Source: JAAYGT01 sp050252075
GTDB lineage: Bacteria; Pseudomonadota; Gammaproteobacteria; Burkholderiales; Burkholderiaceae_B
Assembly: GCA_050252075.1 (NCBI GenBank)
Contig: JBFWLP010000066.1
Span: 1-19,199 of the forward strand
Reading direction: 5' to 3'
DNA: 19,199 nucleotides
The notes under the pieces were generated by a model. The model worked only from the letters and a program-made list of their open reading frames with translations. It ran no database searches and was not told the origin of the DNA. Positions 7,188 through 13,813 of this stretch are shown here, piece by piece; within the stretch, counting starts at the first letter, position 1, and the number at the start of each line of letters is the position of its first letter. The position numbers and the translations under genes are program-made.

Positions 7188-7324
7188 AATAAAAAACGAG
7201 CAATTGAAAATAATTCAGATAAATGTAGAAGTTTTCCCGATAGATAGCGATAATTTGCTCGTAAATTCACTGGCTGCAGATCGCATTTTTGAACATTTTT
7301 TCTCCGGTGTCGAGCGCGAAAATT

Positions 7325-7339
7325 GTCCACATAACGTAC
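7325..7339 (+). promoter_or_regulatory. Candidate IclR operator, site 2 (GTCC-N7-GTAC)
   Basis: This reads GTCCACATAACGTAC in the plus orientation. It has the same half-site spacing as site 1 and the same flanks (ATT before, TT after). It sits only 10 bases before the flavin-reductase start codon, so bound protein would block transcription or initiation there. The right arm has one mismatch to perfect symmetry. Confidence 0.35.
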
Positions 7340-7349
7340 TTTTATTCTT

Positions 7350-7979
7350 ATGAAAATCCTAGCCTCCTCCTTGTCGCCCGAACAAACCTACAAGTTAATG
7401 ACCGGCATTGTGGTGCCTCGTCCCATTGCCTGGATTACCTCTGTTTCCGGGCAGGGTGTGGTGAATCTGGCACCTTTCAGCTGCTACACCATCGTGTCGA
7501 ACAAGCCGCCCATGCTGGGTGTGAACATTGGCCGCAAGGCGGGCACCCGTAAGGACACGGGGCGCAATATTCTGGAAAGCAAAGCGTTTGTGGTAAACAT
7601 CGCCAATGAAGAACTGTTGCACCCCATGCACCAGAGTGCCGTTGAATATGAAGCGCATGTCAGCGAAGTACAGGAGCTTGGGCTGCAAACGCTTGCGTCG
7701 GATCGTATCGCCGTTCCCCGCCTTGCTGCCGCTCCCGTGAGCCTGGAATGTGTTTTACACTCGGTTACGCCTTACGGCGACACCGGTGCCGAATTCTTTG
7801 TCGGCGAAGTCGTTGCGCTGCATGTGCGCGATGATCTGTTGCAAAATGGCAAGATCGATACAGCGCAGCTGCGCCCGGTGTGCCGTCTGGCGGGGCCCAA
7901 TTATGCTCATCTGGGTGAAATCATCACATTGAAGCATCTGGCCCAAACGGAAAAATCGGTCATCTCACCCAGCGAGTAG
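7350..7979 (+). CDS. Flavin reductase-like FMN-binding domain protein
   Basis: This 209-residue protein of the flavin reductase/DIM6-NTAB flavoprotein family begins with KLMTGIVVPRPIAWITS (residues 15-31), where PRPIAWITS is the typical FMN-site strand. APFSCYTIVSNKPPMLGV and KDTGRNILESKAFVVNI follow, the latter being the usual segment that contacts the flavin phosphate. Proteins of this type reduce or bind FMN for a partner monooxygenase, or act as oxygenases themselves. No partner monooxygenase is in the window. The ATG at 7350 is fixed by an in-frame stop at 7332 but shows no Shine-Dalgarno sequence. The next Met (7398) has none either, so leaderless or atypical initiation is possible. It lies five bases from the IclR gene and is probably co-transcribed with it. 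Confidence 0.87.
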   Translation: MKILASSLSPEQTYKLMTGIVVPRPIAWITSVSGQGVVNLAPFSCYTIVSNKPPMLGVNIGRKAGTRKDTGRNILESKAFVVNIANEELLHPMHQSAVEYEAHVSEVQELGLQTLASDRIAVPRLAAAPVSLECVLHSVTPYGDTGAEFFVGEVVALHVRDDLLQNGKIDTAQLRPVCRLAGPNYAHLGEIITLKHLAQTEKSVISPSE

Positions 7980-7984
7980 GCAGC

Positions 7985-8839
7985 ATGAAACACGCAGACA
8001 CGGCGTTGTCCGCCAACGCAGGAAGTCAATCGGTGGGCCGGGCATTGCAGCTGCTTCGCCTGGTGGCCTGCGGCCAGGAAGCGGGCGTGCGGCTCACCGA
8101 TATTGTGCAAATGTCGGGCCTGAACCGGCCTACAGTACACCGCATACTGAAAACCCTGATTGCCGAAGGTGCCGTTGAACAAGACCCGCAAACACGGCGT
8201 TACCGTATCGGCAACGAAATCATCTTGCTGGGTATCGCGCGCACACGCCGTTTTCCGCTGATGGCGGCGGCGGGTACCAGCCTTGGCCAACTGGCCCAGC
8301 GCATCGGCGACACCGCGTTTATCAGTGTGCAGCACGGGCAGGATTCCATTTGCATCGGCCGGCAAACCGGCCATTACCCCATACAGGTGCTGTCAATCGA
8401 TGTCGGCGCCCGGCGCCCGCTGGGCGTGGGTGTTTCAGGAGTTGCCTTGCTGTCGTGCCTGCCGCCGGCCCAGGCCGAGGAAATAACCTGGAAGAATGAA
8501 AAGCGGCTGGCGTTTCACGGCCTGACACCCGAGGCCTTGTGCCGGCGGGTCGATGAGGCCCGGTTGGTGCGGTACGCGTACACGGCATCGGGGGTGGTGC
8601 CGGGTACGCGAGCCGTGGCGGTGCCGGTGCTCAACGATGCCGATGAGCCGATTGCCGCCCTGACGATCAGCGCAATGGCCGACCGGCTGACAGACACAAA
8701 TCTGGCCTCGGTCGTCCAGATTATGCGTGACCAGGCTCGCAGCATCGGACATCACTATTCCGAAATGGAACGACTCAATCGGCCGTTGCCGGCAAATCAA
8801 ACAGCAAAATTTCGGCATTTGCAGGGCACACCAGGCTGA
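7985..8839 (+). CDS. IclR-family transcriptional regulator
   Basis: This 284-residue regulator has an N-terminal winged helix-turn-helix at about residues 18-80, from the SVGRALQLLRLVA opening through the NRPTVHRILKTLIAEG recognition-helix region to RYRIGNEI. An IclR effector-binding domain follows, with its characteristic GVGVSGVALL and GTRAVAVPVLN segments. IclR proteins usually respond to a pathway intermediate and control adjacent, often divergent, catabolic genes. This gene follows the flavin-reductase gene by five bases. It faces the Bug-led operon across the AT-rich gap that holds two candidate operators, so control of both units is likely. Its 3' end overlaps the convergent pirin gene by 65 bases. 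Confidence 0.92.
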   Translation: MKHADTALSANAGSQSVGRALQLLRLVACGQEAGVRLTDIVQMSGLNRPTVHRILKTLIAEGAVEQDPQTRRYRIGNEIILLGIARTRRFPLMAAAGTSLGQLAQRIGDTAFISVQHGQDSICIGRQTGHYPIQVLSIDVGARRPLGVGVSGVALLSCLPPAQAEEITWKNEKRLAFHGLTPEALCRRVDEARLVRYAYTASGVVPGTRAVAVPVLNDADEPIAALTISAMADRLTDTNLASVVQIMRDQARSIGHHYSEMERLNRPLPANQTAKFRHLQGTPG

Positions 8840-9485
8840 TGCGGGGCTCATTCACGAACTGAAGGGCATCGCCGGCACCCAGGCGCACGTCGTTCGCCGT
8901 TACCGCACCGCGGGCGACATGCAGATAGCCGCACCGGCCGGGCGCCAGCGTATACGAAAGAGCATCGCCGGTGTCCAGGATCGAGGCGTACAGCCAGGCG
9001 TCCTGCCGTATACGCAGCGATCCGTCGCGACCGTCGGGCGAGACAATCAGGCGCCACTGGCCCTTTTTGTCACTTGTATCGAAAAAGGCTTCGTCGTAGT
9101 CGGGGGCGGTGTTCTGTGTGTCGGGCGTGATCCAGATCTGCAGGAAATGCACGGGTTCCGAAGCCGAGGGATTGAACTCGCTGTGCATGACGCCGCGACC
9201 GGCGCTCATGCGTTGAACCTGGCCATAGCGCAGCACCGAGCCCGACCCCATGCTGTCCTTGTGCTCCAGCGCGCCGGACAGCACATAGGAAATGATCTCC
9301 ATATTCTGGTGGCCATGGGTGCCGAAGCCATGCCCGGGGTGAACGCGGTCTTCGTTGATGACCCGCAAAGGACCGAACCCCATGTGACGGGGGTCGTAAT
9401 ACTGGGCAAAGGAAAACGAATGGCGTGAACTGAGCCAGCCGTGCTCGGCGATGCCGCGCTCGTCGCTTTTCCGGATTTCTATCAT
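8775..9485 (-). CDS. Pirin-family cupin protein (YhhW-like)
   Basis: This 236-residue bicupin of the pirin/YhhW family has its metal-site residues in the N-terminal cupin: HPGHGFGTHGHQNMEI (residues 49-64) and GRGVMHSEFN. The C-terminal cupin lacks such a cluster, as in E. coli YhhW. YhhW has quercetin 2,3-dioxygenase activity in vitro, but the cellular role of this family is uncertain. The opening IRKSDERGIAEHGWLSSRHSFSFAQYYD is typical. The ATG at 9485 has a purine-poor upstream region with GGTTGGCACC, so the ribosome site is weak. It is transcribed away from katG, with 110 bases between the genes. Its 3' end overlaps the convergent IclR gene by 65 bases. No functional link to the catabolic genes is apparent. 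Confidence 0.9.
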   Translation of the reverse strand: MIEIRKSDERGIAEHGWLSSRHSFSFAQYYDPRHMGFGPLRVINEDRVHPGHGFGTHGHQNMEIISYVLSGALEHKDSMGSGSVLRYGQVQRMSAGRGVMHSEFNPSASEPVHFLQIWITPDTQNTAPDYDEAFFDTSDKKGQWRLIVSPDGRDGSLRIRQDAWLYASILDTGDALSYTLAPGRCGYLHVARGAVTANDVRLGAGDALQFVNEPRISLVCPANAEILLFDLPATAD

Positions 9486-9562
9486 GGTGCCAACCTTGAG
9501 AAATGAATGACAGGATCATTCTAGGAAAAGCGACGCGGCGGAAAAAGCCGTTGTGATGGCTA

Positions 9563-9588
9563 ACACTGTTCCACGCATGGAACAGTGT
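9563..9588 (-). terminator. Candidate terminator hairpin after katG
   Basis: Bases 9563-9573 and 9578-9588 form a perfect 11-bp inverted repeat (ACACTGTTCCA/TGGAACAGTGT) around the loop CGCA. It starts eight bases past the katG stop in the direction of katG transcription. It is not followed directly by a T-run. A smaller AGCC/GGCT hairpin with TTTTT comes about 20 bases later and may do the terminating. A protein-binding palindrome is an alternative reading. Confidence 0.55.
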
Positions 9589-9595
9589 CGGCGGG

Positions 9596-11773
9596 TCACC
9601 CTTTCAGATCGAAACGGTCGGCATTCATCACTTTCGTCCAGGCGGCAACGAAATCATGAACGAATTTCTGCTGGTTGTCGTCCTGGGCGTAAACCTCGGC
9701 GTAGGCGCGCAGGATCGAATTGGATCCAAACACCAGATCCACGCGGGTGGCTGTCCATTTCACCGCGTTGGTTGCGCGGTCGCAGAGTTCGTACAGATTC
9801 CGCCCGGCCGGCTTCCACAAATAGGCCATATCGGTCAGGTTGATGAAGAAGTCGTTGCTCAAAACGCCGGCGCGATCAGTGAAAACGCCGTGTTTTGTGC
9901 CTCCGTGGTTGGTGCCCAGTACCCGCATACCGCCAACCAGCACGGTCATTTCGCAGGCGGTAAGCCCCATCAGCTGGGCCCGGTCGAGCAGCATTTCCTC
10001 GGCCGTCACCACGTAATCTTTCTTCTGCCAGTTCCTGAAGCCGTCGGCCAGCGGTTCCAGGGGTTCGAAGGAGTCGATGTCAGTCATTGCCTGGGTGGCA
10101 TCACCGCGGCCCGGGGCAAACGGCACGTTCACCGAAACCCCGGCGGCCTGCGCGGCCTCTTCAATGGCCATGTTGCCGGCAAGCACAATGACATCGGCCA
10201 CGCTGGCGCCGGTATCGGCGGCAATTTTTTCGTAAACCGCCAGTACCCTGGCCAGCCGTTCCGGCTCGTTGCCTTCCCAGTCTTTCTGGGGCGCCAAACG
10301 AATGCGCGCACCGTTGGCACCTCCGCGGAAGTCGGATTGGCGGAACGTGCGTGCGCTGTCCCAGGCGGTACAGATACGGTCGGTGGCGCTTAGGCCGGCG
10401 GCCTTTACCGCCGCTTTTACGGCATTGGTGTCATAGTCGGTGCGCCCTGCCGGTACCGGATCCTGCCAAAGCAGGTCTTCCTGCGGAACGTCGGGCCCGA
10501 TATACCGCGCTTTCGGGCCCATGTCGCGATGCGTAAGCTTGAACCACGCCCGGGCAAAGACATCGGAAAAATAGGCTGGGTCTTTGTAGAAGCGCTCGGA
10601 TATTTCGCGGTAGGCCGGATCCATCTTAAGCGCCATGTCGGCGTCGGTCATGATGGGGTTGCGCCGGATGGACGGGTCTTCCGCATCGACCGGCTTGTCT
10701 TCTTCCTTGATGCTCACGGGTTCCCATTGCCAGGCGCCCGCCGGGCTCTTTTTCAATTCCCAATCATGATTCAGGAGCAGCTCGAAATAGCCGTTGTCCC
10801 ACTGGGTGGGGTGGGTGGTCCAGGCGCCTTCGATGCCGCTGGTGACAGTGTCGCGCCCTATGCCGCGTGTGACATGATTCACCCAGCCCAGGCCTTGCTC
10901 TTCAAGGCCGGCGGCTTCGGGGGCGGGGCCAAGGTTGGCGGCGCTGCCGTTGCCGTGGCATTTGCCCACGGTATGGCCGCCGGCCGTCAGGGCGACGGTT
11001 TCTTCGTCGTTCATGGCCATGCGCTCAAACGTAACACGCATGTCTTTGGCGGTTTTCAGGGGGTCGGGGTTGCCGTCGACGCCTTCCGGGTTCACGTAAA
11101 TTAGGCCCATCATCACGGCGGCCAGCGGGTTTTCAAGATCGCGTTCGCCGGAATAGCGGCTTCCCTGGCTGCCGCTGGGCGCCAGCCATTCTTTCTCGGA
11201 GCCCCAGTAAATGTCTTTTTCCGGATGCCAGATGTCTTCGCGCCCGAAGGCAAAGCCGAAAGGTTTCAGGCCCATGGATTCATAAGCCATATTGCCGGCC
11301 AGGATAATCAGGTCGGCCCAGCTGAGCTTGTTGCCGTATTTTTTCTTGATGGGCCACAGCAGGCGTCGCGCCTTGTCCAGGTTGGCGTTGTCGGGCCAGG
11401 AGTTCAGGGGAGCGAATCGCTGGTTCCCCGTGCCGCCGCCGCCTCGCCCGTCGGCCACACGGTAGGTGCCCGCCGCGTGCCAGGCCATGCGTATCATGAG
11501 CCCGCCGTAATGCCCCCAGTCGGCCGGCCACCAGGGCTGGCTGTCGGTCATAAGCGCTTTCAGGTCGCGTTTTACGCCGTCGATATCCAGGCTTTTGACG
11601 GCTTGCCTGTAGTTGAAATCGCTGCCCAGGGGGTTGGTTTTGGTGTCGTGCTGATGCAGGATGTCCAGATTCAGTGCTTTGGGCCACCAGTCCATGTTTG
11701 ACCGGTCGGCCGCCGTTAAACTGCCGTGCACTACCGGGCACTTTCCTGTTGAACTGACTGTCTTGTTTTCCAT
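9596..11773 (-). CDS. katG: Catalase-peroxidase KatG
   Basis: KatG is a bifunctional haem enzyme that removes hydrogen peroxide by catalase and peroxidase reactions. The 725 residues are full length, with the duplicated N- and C-terminal peroxidase halves. The distal haem triad is Arg95, Trp98 and His99 in RMAWHAAGTYR. The proximal His267 lies in AGGHTVGKCHG. The Met-Tyr-Trp crosslink needed for catalase activity is possible through Trp98, Tyr226 (GLIYVNPEG) and Met252. The ATG at 11773 has GAAAGGAGCTC upstream. The gene follows the GntR regulator by 113 bases on the same strand, but its own leader with an inverted repeat suggests independent control. No clear OxyR box was recognised. Confidence 0.97.
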   Translation of the reverse strand: MENKTVSSTGKCPVVHGSLTAADRSNMDWWPKALNLDILHQHDTKTNPLGSDFNYRQAVKSLDIDGVKRDLKALMTDSQPWWPADWGHYGGLMIRMAWHAAGTYRVADGRGGGGTGNQRFAPLNSWPDNANLDKARRLLWPIKKKYGNKLSWADLIILAGNMAYESMGLKPFGFAFGREDIWHPEKDIYWGSEKEWLAPSGSQGSRYSGERDLENPLAAVMMGLIYVNPEGVDGNPDPLKTAKDMRVTFERMAMNDEETVALTAGGHTVGKCHGNGSAANLGPAPEAAGLEEQGLGWVNHVTRGIGRDTVTSGIEGAWTTHPTQWDNGYFELLLNHDWELKKSPAGAWQWEPVSIKEEDKPVDAEDPSIRRNPIMTDADMALKMDPAYREISERFYKDPAYFSDVFARAWFKLTHRDMGPKARYIGPDVPQEDLLWQDPVPAGRTDYDTNAVKAAVKAAGLSATDRICTAWDSARTFRQSDFRGGANGARIRLAPQKDWEGNEPERLARVLAVYEKIAADTGASVADVIVLAGNMAIEEAAQAAGVSVNVPFAPGRGDATQAMTDIDSFEPLEPLADGFRNWQKKDYVVTAEEMLLDRAQLMGLTACEMTVLVGGMRVLGTNHGGTKHGVFTDRAGVLSNDFFINLTDMAYLWKPAGRNLYELCDRATNAVKWTATRVDLVFGSNSILRAYAEVYAQDDNQQKFVHDFVAAWTKVMNADRFDLKG

Positions 11774-11788
11774 CGCGAGCTCCTTTCA

Positions 11789-11812
11789 CAGTAGGTATTT
11801 GCAATACTACTG
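11789..11812 (-). promoter_or_regulatory. Imperfect inverted repeat in the katG leader
   Basis: CAGTAGGTATT and AATACTACTG are complementary over 10 base pairs with one bulged G, around the loop TGC. The element ends 16 bases before the katG start, between any promoter and the ribosome site. It could be an operator or an mRNA hairpin that shields the leader. No known regulator motif was matched. Confidence 0.3.
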
Positions 11813-11886
11813 CAGTTGCGTCTGCGGTGTGTTGACGATAGTCAGGTGAGCAAGGCCCCGGCGGCCCGCACCCCTTGTACACCGGC

Positions 11887-12621
11887 TTATCGCCGTATGA
11901 CCGCCCGGTAGGCAAACCGGTCGGGCCGGAAAAACATTTCCGCAAACAGCAGCGGCCTTCCCTGGATGTCGTGGGGAACAAAATGCATTTTCAGCAGCGG
12001 CGTGTCGGGCGTCACCTGCAGCAGGCGGGCGCGCTGCTGGCCGGCGGCCGCAGCGCCGGCCTGGATGTGGGTGCTTTCCAGACGAAAGTTCAGCCGCGCT
12101 TCCAGCAGTGTCATCACGTCGTGATGCTCGATATCTTCTTTCAGCAGGCGCTCGGCCAGCGACGTTTCCATGCAAAGACGGCCCGTAACCACGGGAATGT
12201 CATCCGCCAGCCGAAGCACGGTAATGGTGGTTACCGGCGTGCCGGCCGGCAGCTTGAGCAGGGCGGCCAGCTTGGCCTGCGCCTTGGATTTCCGGACGCT
12301 GAGCGTTTGTCCGCGGGCGGACATTCCGCGTGATCGCATGTGATCGAAAAAGCCGGTAATCATGCCTAGCCGCGGCGTATTGGCGGGCCGGGTAACGTAA
12401 CTTCCCTTGCCGTTGAACGTTTCCACAAGCGCTTCGGCCTGAAGGCTGGCGAGTGCTTGCCGGATGGTGATCCGGCTGACGCCGAATTTTTTCTGCAGTT
12501 CGTTTTCCGAGGGCAGTTTCTGGCCGGGCTGCAGTTCGCCGCTCAGAATTGCGTCGCGCAGCGAGGTTTTGATCTGCTCAAACAGCGGAGTGGCAGCTTT
12601 GGAAAGGGTGGCGGTATTCAT
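11887..12621 (-). CDS. GntR-family regulator, HutC subfamily (UTRA effector domain)
   Basis: This protein is 244 residues from the ATG at 12621. An in-frame TTG at 12645 would add eight residues, and neither start has a good ribosome site. The ATG is preferred because family proteins start shortly before the PLFEQI segment. The winged helix covers about residues 12-75, with LPSENELQKKFGVSRITIRQALASL as the helix-turn-helix. The UTRA-type ligand-binding domain fills the rest. It is divergently transcribed from the Bug-acyl-CoA dehydrogenase operon. The gap holds three copies of a 16-bp near-palindrome, two over predicted -10 elements. It is therefore probably a repressor of that operon and of itself, released by a pathway metabolite. 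Confidence 0.9.
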   Translation of the reverse strand: MNTATLSKAATPLFEQIKTSLRDAILSGELQPGQKLPSENELQKKFGVSRITIRQALASLQAEALVETFNGKGSYVTRPANTPRLGMITGFFDHMRSRGMSARGQTLSVRKSKAQAKLAALLKLPAGTPVTTITVLRLADDIPVVTGRLCMETSLAERLLKEDIEHHDVMTLLEARLNFRLESTHIQAGAAAAGQQRARLLQVTPDTPLLKMHFVPHDIQGRPLLFAEMFFRPDRFAYRAVIRR

Positions 12622-12664
12622 GCGGATCCGGAAGGAACAGAACAATCATCAATCAAATTTTTCC

Positions 12665-12680
12665 CCTGTCAGTATAGGTT
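12665..12680 (-). promoter_or_regulatory. Candidate GntR/HutC operator A (over the regulator's -10)
   Basis: On the minus strand this reads AACCTATACTGACAGG, matching operator C at 14 of 16 positions. It contains TATACT (12671-12676) as a plausible -10 of the regulator gene, about 45 bases before its ATG. No good -35 was seen. The match in sequence and register with operator C suggests autoregulation. Confidence 0.6.
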
Positions 12681-12743
12681 GATTCGTGTAAAGGCGCGTC
12701 TTCTTTTTTTATGGGTTTTTTTGCTGGTATAAATCACGATCGC

Positions 12744-12759
12744 AACCTGTCATAACAGC
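12744..12759 (+). promoter_or_regulatory. Candidate GntR/HutC operator B (upstream of the operon promoter)
   Basis: AACCTGTCATAACAGC matches operator C at 12 of 16 positions, and its core GTCATAAC is the reverse complement of GTTATGAC. It ends two bases before the -35 hexamer of the Bug operon promoter. Its CCTGTCATAA half is exactly repeated in inverse at 12788-12797. Confidence 0.55.
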
Positions 12760-12761
12760 TA

Positions 12762-12791
12762 TTGACTTGAATCAGAAGGCTAACCTATTAT
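12762..12791 (+). promoter_or_regulatory. Predicted sigma-70 promoter of the Bug/acyl-CoA dehydrogenase operon
   Basis: TTGACT (12762-12767) and TATTAT (12786-12791) are separated by 18 bases, close to the consensus pair. Transcription would begin near 12798, giving a leader of about 43 bases that includes the ribosome site CGGAG ahead of the ATG at 12842. Operator C covers the -10 and operator B abuts the -35. Confidence 0.7.
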
Positions 12792-12797
12792 GACAGG
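12782..12797 (+). promoter_or_regulatory. Candidate GntR/HutC operator C (over the operon -10)
   Basis: AACCTATTATGACAGG contains the near-palindrome CCTATTATGACAGG and encloses the TATTAT -10 element of the operon promoter. It is the best of three related copies in this intergenic region. Binding here would exclude RNA polymerase. Confidence 0.62.
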
Positions 12798-12841
12798 ATA
12801 AGAAGAACAGCCAACCTCAATAATCCACGGAGACAAAACAT

Positions 12842-13813
12842 ATGAATCGCAGGAAATTTGTGACAGTGCTGTGCGCATCCACCGCCCTGGGCGGTGCCGT
12901 ATGGTCGCCTCTGGCAAGTGCGCAGGCTGCCTATCCGGTCAAGCCGATCCGGGTGATCGTTCCCTACGCGCCCGGCGGTGTGGTCGATGTTCAGGCGCGG
13001 GCGGTGACCGACACCATGCAGAAGATTCTCAAACAGCCCATTGTCATCGAGGCCAAACCGGGAGCCAGCGGCAACATCGGTGCGCGGGAAGTGGCATCGG
13101 CAGCTCCCGACGGCTACACACTGCTGGTATCGGCCAGCTTTTTGATCAACAACCCGTTGCTGGAAACCAGCTTGCCGTGGGCGCCCGGCGATTTCACGCC
13201 GGTGGGCCGGTTTGCGGTGTCACCCAGTTATTTCGTGGTGCCGGCGAACTCTGCGGCGACATCGGTGAAGGAGTTTGCCAAGATGGCCGCAAAGGCGTCT
13301 CCCGTCTTGCAATACGGGAACGGGGGTACGGGTACACCGCAAACCATGTCCAATGAATTATTCCGCGTGTCGGCCGGTATTCCGCTGGAGTCTGTCATGT
13401 ACAAGGGAGCCCCGCCGATTGTGCCCGACCTGATCAACGGCCTGGTGTCCATGGCCATTCTGCCGTCCACAGTCGCTATCCCGCAGGTGAAAGCCGGCAA
13501 TTTGCGTGCGCTCGCCAATATCAGCAGCAGCCGTTCACCGCAACTTCCTGATGTACCCACCATCGCCGAAGCAGGCTATCCCGACGTGACCACCTTGTCA
13601 TGGTATGGGTTGCATGCGCCTGCAGGCACACCGGAGCCTGTTATTCGCGCCTTGGCGGCCGCCATGAAAGAGGCGTGTGCCACCGAACAGGTGAAGCAAC
13701 GCTTGCTGACGGCCGGTGGCGAAGTGGCGTTTCTGGACACCCCGGATTTTGCCCGTTTCCTGGCGTCGGATACCGAACGCTGGTCGCGCCTTGTAAAGAT
13801 CATCAAACAATGA
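12842..13813 (+). CDS. Bug-type periplasmic substrate-binding protein (second copy)
   Basis: This 323-residue receptor of the tripartite tricarboxylate transporter family has an N-terminal export signal ending at about residue 28 (PLASAQA). The signal begins MNRRKFVTVL, which resembles a twin-arginine motif. The mature start YPVKPIRVIVPYAPGGVVDV is the Bug hallmark. EAKPGASGNIGAREVA, PDGYTLL, and the DVPTIAEAGYPDV/GLHAPAGTP segments follow in family order. CGGAG precedes the ATG. It is the first gene of the plus-strand operon, and its stop overlaps the next start (ATGA), so the bound ligand is probably the acid later processed as a CoA ester. It is clearly diverged from the copy at 6130-7095. 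No membrane subunits are present. Confidence 0.93.
   Translation: MNRRKFVTVLCASTALGGAVWSPLASAQAAYPVKPIRVIVPYAPGGVVDVQARAVTDTMQKILKQPIVIEAKPGASGNIGAREVASAAPDGYTLLVSASFLINNPLLETSLPWAPGDFTPVGRFAVSPSYFVVPANSAATSVKEFAKMAAKASPVLQYGNGGTGTPQTMSNELFRVSAGIPLESVMYKGAPPIVPDLINGLVSMAILPSTVAIPQVKAGNLRALANISSSRSPQLPDVPTIAEAGYPDVTTLSWYGLHAPAGTPEPVIRALAAAMKEACATEQVKQRLLTAGGEVAFLDTPDFARFLASDTERWSRLVKIIKQ

Larger units (their letters stand above)
7096..7349. promoter_or_regulatory. AT-rich divergent promoter region
   Basis: This 254-bp gap separates the minus-strand Bug-led operon from the plus-strand flavin-reductase/IclR pair. It is visibly far richer in A and T than the coding DNA on either side, with A- and T-runs around 7156-7170 and 7191-7196. 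It must hold both promoters. I see two GTCC-N7-GKAC elements (separate entries) and the ribosome site TTACGGAGGA for the Bug gene (minus strand, about 7101-7110). No hexamer pair convincing enough to name a promoter was found. A weak TTGTCC/GAATAT pair with an 18-base spacer on the minus strand is possible. No small open frame worth reporting was seen. Confidence 0.6.

Noticed and set aside
7096..7203. Upstream extension of the first Bug gene with a hydrophobic N-terminus
   Set aside because: It comes from the AT-rich promoter region, and the normal signal peptide and strong ribosome site mark the ATG at 7095.
11851..11880. Terminator hairpin after the GntR regulator (CAAGG/CCTTG arms)
   Set aside because: The arms are only five bases, far apart, and lack a T-run.
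11774..11886. OxyR-type box upstream of katG
   Set aside because: No spaced ATAG/CTAT elements matching the known consensus could be found in the leader.
13600..13809. N-terminal extension of the first acyl-CoA dehydrogenase from a GTG inside the Bug gene
   Set aside because: The extra 70 residues have no family similarity and overlap a well-supported gene. The ATG at 13810 gives the standard length and an ATGA overlap.
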